DNA of 64,000 bases, taken from positions 124,001-188,000 of the forward strand of contig JADJWQ010000003.1 of assembly GCA_016716265.1 (NCBI GenBank). The letters run 5' to 3'. The position numbers and the translations under genes were made by a program. Shown here one piece after another: positions 18,649 through 27,498 of this stretch. Position 1 is the first letter of the stretch. The number at the start of each line of letters is the position of its first letter. The notes beneath the pieces were generated by a model. The model saw only the letters and a list, made by a program, of their open reading frames with translations, had not been told where the DNA came from and searched no databases. Source of the stretch: Planctomycetota bacterium (GTDB lineage Bacteria > Planctomycetota > UBA1135 > UBA2386).

Positions 18649-19591
18649 ATGAACACCGTCACGGCTCCCGTGCGGACCTCGGCGCGCACCGACCTGCGCG
18701 TCGACCGCTCCGACCTCCGCTTCCGCAATACGTCGTTCGATTCGGTGCTGATCGAGATCGACGTGCACAATGACGGCGACGCCCGCTCGGCGCCCGCCAC
18801 GCTGCGCGTCGACGCCGCGGCGTTCGGCGCGTTCGTGCCGTGGCGGCCGCTCGCCGTGCTGCAGGTGCCGGCGATCGCGCCGCGCGCCGCGCACCGCGCC
18901 GGGTTCGAGGCCGGGCGCACGCCGGTCGCCGCGCTCGGCTCGATCGCCAGCGTGCCGCCCGCCCGCATCGCCGCGGTCGCGGCCGGCGCCGCACCCGACG
19001 AGCACGACGACGCCGCCGACCCCACCGCGCCGCGCACCCCGGCGCGCGACCGCGTGCGCGACCGCCTCAGCGTCCTGCTGCGCCGCCGGCCGGAGCCCGT
19101 CGTGGACCCGGTCGGCTTCCTGCTCGGCCGGCTGCTGCCACCGGACCTGCTCGGAGGTCGCCGGCTCCGCCAACCCGCACTGGGTCGGCAACCTGAACGT
19201 CTTCCTCGGTGGCAAGGCCGTCGAGCGCCACCTGGCGCGCAGCCTCCGCGTCCACGCCGGCCGCGCCAACCTCGCGCTGTTCACGCTCGGCGACGGAGCC
19301 GACGCGTACCGCTTCGAGCTCGCCGGCGACGCCGCCGACTGGAGCGTCTCGCTGAGCCGCGCCCCGCGGCTGCTCGGCCGGCGGCACGGCGCCGGCGACG
19401 GCGCGCTGCCCACCGACACCTGGCACGACTTCCAGGGCACCTCGACCGTCTACCTGTGCCTGCAGCCTCCCGCCGGCGCCGAGCGCGGCGCGCTCGAGGT
19501 CCACGTGCAGCAGCGCTCGACCGGCCGGACGGCGGTCGTCGAGTTCGATCTCGACCCGGGTGCGCAGGGCCCGGGCTGCTACGCGCTGTAG
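18649..19591 (+). pseudogene. Unknown protein with CARDB-like N-terminal domain, broken by one frameshift
   Basis: The frame from ATG 18649 reads sensibly to about 19152 (DLRVDRSDLRFRNTSFDSVL, VEIDVHNDGDAR-type CARDB-like beta sandwich, then an Arg/Ala-rich linker). Sense then moves to the +1 frame at 19154 (EVAGSANPHWVGNLNVFLGG, HDFQGTSTVYLCLQPPAG) and stops at 19591. A single extra G near 19153 (CTC-G-GAG) explains it. The second half is beta-rich with no recognised family. Joined, the protein would be about 313 residues with no obvious signal peptide. A true frameshift mutation and a sequencing indel cannot be told apart here. Confidence 0.6.
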
Positions 19592-19637
19592 TCCTGACCT
19601 GCGCGCCTGGTCGTCGAGCCGGCGGAAGCGCCCGCGC

Positions 19638-20891
19638 TCAGCGCGAGCCCGGGGCGCGCAGCGGGATCTGCACGTTGAAGGCGGGGCCGTCGTAGCCCGC
19701 ACCGACGATGCAGGCGCAGCACAGCGTGCGCGGCTCGCCCCGCTCGTCGAACAGCAGCTGCGGGCGCTCGAGGTTCGCGACCCTCAGCACGCTGCCGTCG
19801 GCGAAGCGGAGCTCCTTCGCGGTGACGAGCGGATGCCGCGCCGGCTGCCAGGCGAGCGCGTCGGGCGACGTCAGCAGCGCCAGGGCCGGCGCACCGCCGG
19901 TCAGCCGGCCGGAGAAGTCCTTGACGATCGCGTAGTAGCGGCTGCGCTCCGGGTCGTACCAGACGAACGGGTCCTCCGCGCTCGCGATCCTGCCGTCGTC
20001 CATGCGGACGTCGAACACGAACCGGTCGAGCGGCCGGAACGGTCCGTCCGGCGCGGCCCCGACCGCGACGCCGTGCACCCCCCGCCAGCGCGGGTCGTAC
20101 AGGTTGCCCTTGAAGAACAGCAGCCAGGCGCCGTCGTCGGGGCGCTGGACGACCGACGGGTTGACGACGATCAGGTTGTCGGGGAGCGCCTCGGTTCCGG
20201 GCGGCGACGGCGCGACGACGTCGCGCGCCTTGACGCGCGTGCGGGGTCCGAGCAGCGGGCGGTCGGGTCGGTCGAAGCGGCCTGCGACGAGCTCCGCGAC
20301 CGACGCGGCGGAGACCACGCCGGTCTGCTGCATCTGCTGGATGCGATCGCGGTCGCGCAGCGAGGCCCCGGGCGAGTCGGGCGGCTGCGGGCCGGGGTCG
20401 CGCGAGCCGATGTGGTAGAGGAACACGCGGTCGCCGAAGCGACGCACGTGCGGGTTGTGCACGCTCTGCGCATCCCAGGCCGCGGGATCGCCGGCGTGCC
20501 GCCGCCCGCGCAGGACCACGCCGGTGAACGCGAAGTCCCGATCGGGTCGCTCGGACACGGCGTGCGCGATCTCCGACGAGAACAGCCACTCGTCGCCGAA
20601 CGGCCGCGCCTCGACGCCGGCCCGGAACCGCGTGACGAACATGTGGTAGCGCCCGTCCTCGCCGCGGATCACCGAGCCGCCCCAGACGTGCTGGTCGGCT
20701 GCGCGGAGCACGGCGGCGCTGTCGATCGTGATCCTGCCGTCGATGCGGGTCACCGCACCGGGCACCGGCGCGAGCCACGCACGCAGATCGAGATCGTCGG
20801 GGCGCGGCTCCGGTCGCTGGGCGGGGGCACCCGCGAACGGTGCCAGCATTGCGAGCAGCAGCACACGCGAGCCGAGCGTCGAGAGCCTCAT
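19638..20891 (-). CDS. Exported glycoside hydrolase-like five-bladed propeller (GH43/GH130-like)
   Basis: 417 residues from ATG 20891, which starts a signal peptide (MRLSTLGSRVLLLAMLAPFA, cut near AGAPAQ). The repeated short strand patterns VWGGSVIRGEDGRYHMFVTR, VHNPHVRRFGDRVFLYHIGS, NPSVVQRPDDGAWLLFFKGN and EDPFVWYDPERSRYYAIVKD are typical of five-bladed beta-propeller glycosidases and phosphorylases. Acidic residues in blade starts could be catalytic, but I cannot assign them. It lies 73 bases downstream of the GH32 gene on the same strand, so the pair is probably one transcription unit for degrading extracellular glycans, perhaps fructans. Confidence 0.7.
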   Translation of the reverse strand: MRLSTLGSRVLLLAMLAPFAGAPAQRPEPRPDDLDLRAWLAPVPGAVTRIDGRITIDSAAVLRAADQHVWGGSVIRGEDGRYHMFVTRFRAGVEARPFGDEWLFSSEIAHAVSERPDRDFAFTGVVLRGRRHAGDPAAWDAQSVHNPHVRRFGDRVFLYHIGSRDPGPQPPDSPGASLRDRDRIQQMQQTGVVSAASVAELVAGRFDRPDRPLLGPRTRVKARDVVAPSPPGTEALPDNLIVVNPSVVQRPDDGAWLLFFKGNLYDPRWRGVHGVAVGAAPDGPFRPLDRFVFDVRMDDGRIASAEDPFVWYDPERSRYYAIVKDFSGRLTGGAPALALLTSPDALAWQPARHPLVTAKELRFADGSVLRVANLERPQLLFDERGEPRTLCCACIVGAGYDGPAFNVQIPLRAPGSR

Positions 20892-20964
20892 CGCCACGAG
20901 TCTCGACGGCGGCGCCGCTCCGCGCCATCGGCGATCGCCCCCCGCGGCGAGTGGATCGATCCGC

Positions 20965-23148
20965 TCAGCGCCAGATCGAGCGGAGCTCGCGCACCTCGCC
21001 GTCGGCGAGTCGGGCGGCGCCGCCGGCGGCGAAGAACCGCACGACGTTCGGCACGCCATCGCGCCGGCGGGGACTCGTCAGGTAGATGCGACCACCATTG
21101 CCGACGACCTCGACGAGCGGCCGATCGGCGACCGCGCGGATCCCGATCCGCCCGTCGACGGGCGCGAGCGGCACACCGTCGAGCTGGCGCGCCGCGACGT
21201 CGTAGACGACCCGGTGCCCGCCGACGTCGATCCCGACCGCCGCCGCGTCGCCGAGCTCGAACGTGGCCCGCACGTCGAGCAGCTCGGTGCCGATCGCGAG
21301 CTCGATGCTCCGCTCCCCGTCGAGCTGCTGCGCCGTTACCGCGCGCACCTCGCGCGCCAGAGAGTCGAGCTCGACCACCGGCTCGGCGAACATCCGCACG
21401 CCGTCCGGCGTCGTCCGCAGCGTCAGCTCGTGCGGCAGCGTGAAGGCCTGGTTGAAGCGCATCCCCGGCATCGCGATCCGCGCCCAGCCGATCTGCACAC
21501 GCCGCCCGTCGGGAGCGTTGCTGAAGGTCTGCGAGGCGTAGTAGTCGCCGTAGTGCAGGCGGTGCTTGCCGGTGTGCAGCGGCGTGAACGCCTCGCCGTC
21601 GAAGTCGCCGATCGCATAGCGGGCGTCGCCGGCGAACACGACCCACCGGGTCCGGCCGGGATCGCCGTCGACCGGGAGCTCGAACAGCTCGGGGCACTCG
21701 TACCAGCCGTCGATCCGACTGGCGAGCCTCCAGCTCTGCAGGTCCGCCGACGTGTGGAACTCGAGCGTCCGGCGGCCGTCGACCTCACCGTAGACGACCA
21801 TCACCCAATGCCGCCCCGGCTCGTACCAGACGATCTTCGGGTCGCGCCCTGCATGACGCACCACCGGGTTGCCCGCGAACTCGGTGAACGTCCTGCCGCG
21901 ATCGTTGCTGTAGGCGAGGCACTCGCCACGCCCGGTGCTGGTCCACGAGGCGACGATCACCTTCTGGTCGCCGGTCTGCCAACCCGACGTATTTCGCTCG
22001 TCGACCACCGCGCCGCCGGAGAACGCGAGGTCGCCCCGCCCGCGGCTGTAGATCGCGATCGGCAGCTGCTGCCAGTGCACGAGGTCGCGGCTGACCGCGT
22101 GACCCCAATGCATGTTGCCCCAGCTCCAGCCATACGGATTGTGCTGGAAGAAGAGGTGCCACTCCCCGTCCAGGTACACCAGGCCGTTCGGGTCGTTGTT
22201 CCACCCGACGCGCTGCGAGAACCGCAGCTGCGGCCGCAGTGGCTCGTCGTAGAGGTCGCTCGGCTCCGGCAGCTCGTCCGTCAATCGGACCAGCTCGACG
22301 CTCGCGTCGTGCACGCGTCCGAAGCGCAGCTCCGCGCGCGCGCCCGCGAACGCGGCCAGATCGAGGAACGACCAGAACGACACGTCCGCCGCGCTGATCG
22401 CGAGCTCGGCCTCGAACTGGCGCACGTCCTCACCGGCGATGCGCAGGTCCACGTTCACCTGCCGCGCCCCGGTGCGGATCGGCAGCAGCAGGTAGCGCCG
22501 GTCGACGAGCAGCTCCCGCGCGCGCGGCCCCGGCCGCGCGCCGAGCTCCGGGCGCGCATCGGTCGCCACGACGTGATCGAGGTTGACGTGCCCCCAACCG
22601 CCCCGGCGCGCGTCGACGACCTGCAGCCTGGCGCGGCGGCCCGCGAACTCGGCGACGTCCCAGGCCCACGGCTCGAGCGCCTCGCTGCCGCCGGGCTCCG
22701 TATTGGTTCCGCAGGCCGTGCGCACGACCTCGCCATCGACCAGCAGGTTCACGCAGGTCTCGCGCTCGTAGCCGCCGCCGCCGATCAGGAAGGCGAGGTA
22801 GCGCCGCTCGATGGTGAACTCCGGTGACGTCAGCGTTCCGACGGAGTCGTCGCCCCCCGCGAAGCTGTTGACGAGCCGCTCGCCGCGGTAGCCGCTGACC
22901 GGCATCTGGTGGGGCAGCGTCCCGCGCGCCGGGCCGGCCCCGAACGCCTCCCCCGTCACCACCCAGTCGCCGTAGTCGGCCGACTCGAAGTCCGCGACCA
23001 GGACATCCGGCCGCACCGGCTGCTGCGCGACCACCGCGGGGGCGGCGATCGCGACCGCGGACAGCCAGCCGAGCACCAGCGACGCGTGGTGACGACGGCG
23101 GCGACGACCGTGGCGATGGCAACGTCGGTGGCAAGGTCGGTGGCACAT
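20965..23148 (-). CDS. Exported GH32 fructan hydrolase (levanase/inulinase type)
   Basis: 727 residues from ATG 23148, preceded by GGGGAG; ATG 23178 is a possible longer start. A His/Arg-rich leader precedes the signal hydrophobic stretch (LVLGWLSAVAIAAPAVVAQQ). Residues about 45-290 form beta-sandwich segments common in planctomycete GH32 proteins (LVADFESADYGDWVVTGEAF). The catalytic propeller then shows the nucleophile Asp319 in WNNDPNG, the transition-state stabiliser Asp436 in RDPK and the acid/base Glu484 in ECPEL, all intact. The C-terminal GH32 beta sandwich follows. GH32 enzymes cleave beta-fructosyl bonds in sucrose, levan or inulin; which substrate is used cannot be read from sequence. 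The 3'-neighbouring GH43-like gene supports glycan use. Confidence 0.9.
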   Translation of the reverse strand: MCHRPCHRRCHRHGRRRRRHHASLVLGWLSAVAIAAPAVVAQQPVRPDVLVADFESADYGDWVVTGEAFGAGPARGTLPHQMPVSGYRGERLVNSFAGGDDSVGTLTSPEFTIERRYLAFLIGGGGYERETCVNLLVDGEVVRTACGTNTEPGGSEALEPWAWDVAEFAGRRARLQVVDARRGGWGHVNLDHVVATDARPELGARPGPRARELLVDRRYLLLPIRTGARQVNVDLRIAGEDVRQFEAELAISAADVSFWSFLDLAAFAGARAELRFGRVHDASVELVRLTDELPEPSDLYDEPLRPQLRFSQRVGWNNDPNGLVYLDGEWHLFFQHNPYGWSWGNMHWGHAVSRDLVHWQQLPIAIYSRGRGDLAFSGGAVVDERNTSGWQTGDQKVIVASWTSTGRGECLAYSNDRGRTFTEFAGNPVVRHAGRDPKIVWYEPGRHWVMVVYGEVDGRRTLEFHTSADLQSWRLASRIDGWYECPELFELPVDGDPGRTRWVVFAGDARYAIGDFDGEAFTPLHTGKHRLHYGDYYASQTFSNAPDGRRVQIGWARIAMPGMRFNQAFTLPHELTLRTTPDGVRMFAEPVVELDSLAREVRAVTAQQLDGERSIELAIGTELLDVRATFELGDAAAVGIDVGGHRVVYDVAARQLDGVPLAPVDGRIGIRAVADRPLVEVVGNGGRIYLTSPRRRDGVPNVVRFFAAGGAARLADGEVRELRSIWR

Positions 23149-23320
23149 GGGGCTCCCCGGAGTGAGTTTGTCGATCATGCCCCGCGCGGCGCACCGCGGC
23201 GATCGGCAGCGACCACCCGTACGACCACGATCCGGTCGCGCAGGTCGCGCGGCGTGCATTCGTCCGCCGGGGTCACAGCCGGCCGGCGCTACGATCGCGC
23301 GCGTCCGAACGGAGGTCGAC

Positions 23321-24511
23321 ATGTCGAATCAGCGGGCGCCGACGCGGCGCCGGTTCCTGGGCGTCGCCGGCGCCTCGATGCTCGCGACCCGGATGGGTAC
23401 GGCGCCGTCGCTGCGCGGCCGCCGCGCGAAGGTCCGCCTCGCGGTCGCCGGCGGCGGCTTCGGCGCGAGCCATCACTGGCACGAGCACCCGGACTGCGAG
23501 GTGACGGCCGTCACCGATCTCGTCGAGGAGCGGAGACAGCGCCTGTCGCGCGCGTACCGGTGCGACCGGGTGTTCCCGTCGCTCGAGGACATGCTCGACC
23601 GGGCGCGCGACACCTTCGACGCGGTCGCCGTGTTCACCGATGCGCCGAGCCACTGTACGCACACGCTGATGTGCATGGAGGCCGGCAAGCACGTGACGAG
23701 CGCATGCCCGGTCGCGTTGACCCTCGAGGACTGCGCGAAGATCAAGGCGACTCAAGAGCGGACCGGACTCGTCTACATGATGCACGAGTCGAGCTGGTAC
23801 CGGCAGCCGTGCATCGCGGCGCGCGAGCTCTACCGCGACGGTGCCTTCGGTCGGCTCGCATACTCGGAGGTCGAGTACTTCCACCCCGGCATCGGCACGC
23901 GGACCAACCCGCTGTCGCGCTGGCGCGGGACGAACTCGTGGCGCTGGGGATTCCCGCCGATGCTGTATCCGACGCACTCCCTCGGTCTGCTCGTCGGCGT
24001 CACGGGCGAGCGGATCGTCAGGGTGTCGTGTCTCGGCCAGAAGGTCGGCGACGACTTCCCCGGTGGCGGCGACAACGCCTACGACAACCCGTTCGACAAC
24101 GAGATGGCGCTCGGCCACACGAACCGCGGCAACATCTGCCGGTTCGGCGTGTGCTGGCAGATCGCCGCCCACGGCGAGCGCGGGCAATGGCTCGGCGAGA
24201 AGCTGTCCTGCTTCATGCCTGGATCCGCGGGGCAGCCGCAGGCCCGCCGCGGCGTCGACGGCGGCTGGGAGCCCTGGGACGTGCCGGACTATTGGCGCAC
24301 CGACCGGCTGCCCGAGCCGATGCGCCACGACAGCGGGCACGGCGGCAGCGCGGCGTTCCTGAGCTGTGAATTCGTCGACGCGATCGTGCAGCAGCGCCGG
24401 CCGACCTGCGACGTCTACGAGTCCATCGCGATGACCGCTCCCGGCATCGTCGCGCACCGCTCGGCGCTGCAGGGCGGCGCGCTGCTCGACGTGCCGTCGT
24501 TCGATCCGTGA
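23321..24511 (+). CDS. Gfo/Idh/MocA-family oxidoreductase with Tat signal
   Basis: 396 residues. GGAGG at 23311-23315 sets the ATG at 23321. The Tat signal begins TRRRFLGVAGASML, so the folded, cofactor-loaded enzyme is exported. The Rossmann motif is LAVAGGGFGASHHW, followed by the second strand EVTAVTD. In place of the usual EKP lysine motif after GKHV there is GKHVTSACPVAL, so the catalytic Lys is missing, as in some planctomycete paralogues. Later segments (EVEYFHPGIGTRTNPLSRWR; GFPPMLYPTHSLGLLVGVTG) follow the family pattern. Sugar or polyol oxidoreductase by family; substrate unknown. Divergent from GH32 with a 172-base gap, so it may be co-regulated with it. Confidence 0.8.
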   Translation: MSNQRAPTRRRFLGVAGASMLATRMGTAPSLRGRRAKVRLAVAGGGFGASHHWHEHPDCEVTAVTDLVEERRQRLSRAYRCDRVFPSLEDMLDRARDTFDAVAVFTDAPSHCTHTLMCMEAGKHVTSACPVALTLEDCAKIKATQERTGLVYMMHESSWYRQPCIAARELYRDGAFGRLAYSEVEYFHPGIGTRTNPLSRWRGTNSWRWGFPPMLYPTHSLGLLVGVTGERIVRVSCLGQKVGDDFPGGGDNAYDNPFDNEMALGHTNRGNICRFGVCWQIAAHGERGQWLGEKLSCFMPGSAGQPQARRGVDGGWEPWDVPDYWRTDRLPEPMRHDSGHGGSAAFLSCEFVDAIVQQRRPTCDVYESIAMTAPGIVAHRSALQGGALLDVPSFDP

Positions 24512-24529
24512 CGAGCGAGCGCGTGCCGC

Positions 24530-25345
24530 TCAGCTGGACGGCCCGCAGCACGCACGGGCGATGGGCTTCGTGGCTTCGATCGCCGCCGCAGCGACGCATT
24601 GTTCGAGGCCGCTGCCCGGCTGCCAGTCGCGGATGAACTCGCGGCTCTCGGTGCGCACGTCGATGCGGATGTCGACGAAGCCGGCCGCCTCGAGCAATTC
24701 GCGATTGGTGGCCGCGCTGGCCGCGCCGGCGATGCAGCAGGTGAGGGCGGTGGGGTCTTCAGCGACGCCGGCGGGCAGCGGCGCGGTCATGACCACGTCG
24801 GAGATCGCGAGGCGCCCGCCGGGCCGGAGCGCACGGAACGCCTCGCGGAACACCGCCGCCTTGTCCGGGCTCAGGTTGATGACGCAGTTCGAGAGGATCA
24901 CGTCGATGGTGCCGTCGGCCACCGGCAGATGCTCGATCTCGCCGAGCCGGAACTCGACGTTCGTGGCACCCGCGCGACGCGCATTGGCGCGGGCGCGCGC
25001 GACCATTTCGGGAGTCATGTCCACGCCGATCACGCCTCCGGTCGGCCCGACCTGGCGCGCCGCGAGGAAGCAGTCGAAGCCGGCGCCCGACCCGAGGTCG
25101 AGCACCGTCTCGCCCGCCCGCAGCATGGCGATCGCCTGCGGATTGCCGCAGCCGAGACCGAGGTTCGCCCCGTCGGGCACCGCGGCCAGCTCGGCGTCGG
25201 AGTAGCCGACCGCGCGGCTCGCGTCCGCGGCGCTCCCGCAGCAGCCGGGTGTGCACGCCGACTCCGCGGCTGATCTCGCGACCTCACCGTACCGGGAGCG
25301 CACCGCCTCACGCACCTCGTCGTCCGTCCGCTCGTGCATCGCCAT
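24530..25345 (-). CDS. arsM: Arsenite S-adenosylmethionine methyltransferase ArsM
   Basis: 271 residues. ArsM converts arsenite to methylated arsenicals using SAM. The N-terminus has the family CTPGCCGSAADASRAVGYSD segment followed by the LGLGCGNPQAIAMLRAGETV stretch. The SAM motif is VLDLGSGAGFDCFLAARQVG. The conserved arsenic-binding cysteines are visible in ILSNCVINLSPDKAAVF and LTCCIAGA. The C-terminal tail ends ARACCGPSS. ATGs at 25345 and 25339 are both possible starts. TTGACC on the minus strand (25412-25407) could be its -35 box. It is convergent with the Gfo/Idh gene, and there is no arsR or ars pump nearby. Confidence 0.9.
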   Translation of the reverse strand: MAMHERTDDEVREAVRSRYGEVARSAAESACTPGCCGSAADASRAVGYSDAELAAVPDGANLGLGCGNPQAIAMLRAGETVLDLGSGAGFDCFLAARQVGPTGGVIGVDMTPEMVARARANARRAGATNVEFRLGEIEHLPVADGTIDVILSNCVINLSPDKAAVFREAFRALRPGGRLAISDVVMTAPLPAGVAEDPTALTCCIAGAASAATNRELLEAAGFVDIRIDVRTESREFIRDWQPGSGLEQCVAAAAIEATKPIARACCGPSS

Positions 25346-25408
25346 GGTCCTCTGCGGCCGCCGACCGCGGCGACCGTCCGGTAGCTTGCCGCCGGCCGCT
25401 CCGGTCGG

Positions 25409-27271
25409 TCAACCGGACCCGTACCACGCCCGCAGCAGCTGCGTGGCGACGTCCCGGTGGCTCGGTTGCCCCTGCAGCTGCTGCAGGAAGCGACGCAGGT
25501 CGGCGTCGCGACCCTGGGCGCGCAGCACCGCGCGCAGGCCCTCGTACTGCGCGGTCCGGCCCGGCGCGAGGCGGATCGCCTGCACGAACGCCGGCTCGGC
25601 CTCGCCATAGCGCTCCTGCGCGCGCAGCAGCGTGCCGAGCGCGTTCCAGGCATCCGCGCGCGACGGATCCAGCGCGAGCGCGCGCCGCAGCACCTGCTCC
25701 GCGCGCGCGGCGCCCGCATCGCCGGGCGCGGGCGCTGCCGCCGCCGTCGCGCGCATCGTGAGCCCGATGCCGAGGAACGCGAGCGCCTCGACGTCGTCCG
25801 GATTCGCGGCGAGCACTCTCTCGACGACCGCGTTACCCGCCTCGTGATCGCCACGCAGGTATTGGCTGCTCGCGTATTGCAGCAGCTGCACGGTGGTCAG
25901 CGCCTCGCAGGCGTACATCTCGTCGAACAGTCGCTGTGCCTCGGCCTGCTCGCCGCGGGCGTACAGCATCGCCGCGTGATTGCCGAGGATCTGTGCGGCG
26001 AGATGGCTGCGGCTGCCGACCGTGCGCTTCGCCCAGGCATCCGCCCAGAAGCCGGGGTCGTCGTGGTAGACCGACACGCGGGCCTGGGCCAGCACACCGA
26101 AGGTCGCGACGAGCGGCGCGAGGGCCAGCCAACCGAGGCGCGGCCGCGCGGCGACGACCCGCGCGAGCCCGGCCAGCACCGGCACCAGCACGCACAGCAT
26201 CGGCAGGTACATGCGGCGCTCGGCGGCCACCTCGCTGCGGATCGGTAGCACCGTCGAGGTCGGCGCGAGCAGCAGGAAGCCGGCCAGCGCGAGCCAGGCC
26301 CACGGCGCCCGACGCCGCCACAGGAGCTGCGAGGCGATCAGCACGCCGAGCACGGCCGCACCGGGCGCGAGCGCCGGCCCGAGCGTGCGCAAATAGTCCT
26401 GGTCGTACGCCCCGCGCAGCGGCGCCGGCCAGACGGCGAGGCGCAGGTAGTGCAGCACGACCGGCGCCTGCGTGTAGAGCCACTCGAGGGCCGCGATGCG
26501 CGGCACCGTGCGGTAGCCGACCGTGGGATTGACGGGGCTCGCGACGACGCACAGCAGCAGCACGAGCCAGGTCGACGCGAGCGCGGCGTGGCGCCAGCGG
26601 TGCGGCCGCATGGCCGCCCAGGACGGCGCGAGCAACGCGCGCTCGAACAGCAGCAGCACGATCGGCGCGACGACCATGTCCTCCTTCGCCGCCATGCCGA
26701 GCGCGGTCGCGACGACGGCGAGCCAGCCGGCGTCGCGCAGCAGCGCCAGCAGCGCGACCAGCAGACACGTCGAGAACACGAGCGTCGACCGCTGCGTCGC
26801 GTAGGCGACGGCATCGCCGGCGAGCGGATGGGCGACCCAGACGACCGCGACCGCGAACGCGAACGCCGTCGCCCGCCCCGGTCCGAGCGCGCCGCGGACG
26901 TTCGGCGCCAGCAGTGCGCGCCGCACGACCGCGAGCAGCAGCACGCCGTTCAGCAGGTGCCACAGCAGATTGCCGAGGTGCGGTCCGAACGGCCCGTCGC
27001 CCCACAACCGGAAGTCGACGACCAACGACAGCGCCGTCAGCGGGCGGCCGGCGAGCGGCTGGTGCACGTCGCCGAACGCCGCACCGAGGAAGTCCCCGCG
27101 CAGCAGCGCACCATTGCGCTCGATCGCCGGGTGGTCGTCGAAGACGTACTGCCCCCGCCACACGCCCCACCACGCGAGCAGGCCGACGACCAGCACGCCG
27201 AGCGCAGCGGCGAGCGCCCATCGCGCTCGGCCGGTGTCGGAGGCCAGCCGGTGCTGGCGGGTCGTGAGCAT
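25409..27271 (-). CDS. Polytopic membrane protein with C-terminal TPR (TMTC-like)
   Basis: 620 residues from ATG 27271 (MLTTRQHRLASDTGRARWAL); upstream in-frame starts to 27505 add an Arg-rich stretch unlikely to be translated. Residues 15-35 are a membrane helix. The lumenal loop motif YVFDDHPAIERNGALLRGDF and the later GRPLTALSLVVDFRLWG resemble TMTC/DUF1736-type O-mannosyltransferase-like proteins, whose early DD motif is catalytic. About nine further hydrophobic helices follow (for example LGNLLWHLLNGVLLLAVVRR). From about residue 430 there are TPR repeats (AAMLYARGEQAEAQRLFDEM; ADAWNALGTLLRAQERYGEA). A glycosyltransferase role is inferred from family resemblance. It is upstream of arsM on the same strand with a 63-base gap. 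Confidence 0.7.
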   Translation of the reverse strand: MLTTRQHRLASDTGRARWALAAALGVLVVGLLAWWGVWRGQYVFDDHPAIERNGALLRGDFLGAAFGDVHQPLAGRPLTALSLVVDFRLWGDGPFGPHLGNLLWHLLNGVLLLAVVRRALLAPNVRGALGPGRATAFAFAVAVVWVAHPLAGDAVAYATQRSTLVFSTCLLVALLALLRDAGWLAVVATALGMAAKEDMVVAPIVLLLFERALLAPSWAAMRPHRWRHAALASTWLVLLLCVVASPVNPTVGYRTVPRIAALEWLYTQAPVVLHYLRLAVWPAPLRGAYDQDYLRTLGPALAPGAAVLGVLIASQLLWRRRAPWAWLALAGFLLLAPTSTVLPIRSEVAAERRMYLPMLCVLVPVLAGLARVVAARPRLGWLALAPLVATFGVLAQARVSVYHDDPGFWADAWAKRTVGSRSHLAAQILGNHAAMLYARGEQAEAQRLFDEMYACEALTTVQLLQYASSQYLRGDHEAGNAVVERVLAANPDDVEALAFLGIGLTMRATAAAAPAPGDAGAARAEQVLRRALALDPSRADAWNALGTLLRAQERYGEAEPAFVQAIRLAPGRTAQYEGLRAVLRAQGRDADLRRFLQQLQGQPSHRDVATQLLRAWYGSG

Positions 27272-27498
27272 GGCGGGAATCCGGCGGAACGGCCGCGGCG
27301 CACGGCCGCGGGAACCACCGGGCCGGCCGGACCGCGACCGAGCAGACCCGACCGATCGCACGAAGTCGAGCCGGGCGGACGACATTCGAGCGCGGTCGTC
27401 CGGCGTGCGGCGCCGCGGGTCGTCGTGACGGTACGCGCCGCGCGTCGCTTCCCGGAAGACAGGGAACCTCCAGGACCACGACCCGCCTGACCGTCGCC

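Noticed and set aside
24530..24541. Selenocysteine at the arsM stop codon
   Set aside because: The TGA follows CCGPSS at a normal ArsM end, and the sequence after it has no continued homology.
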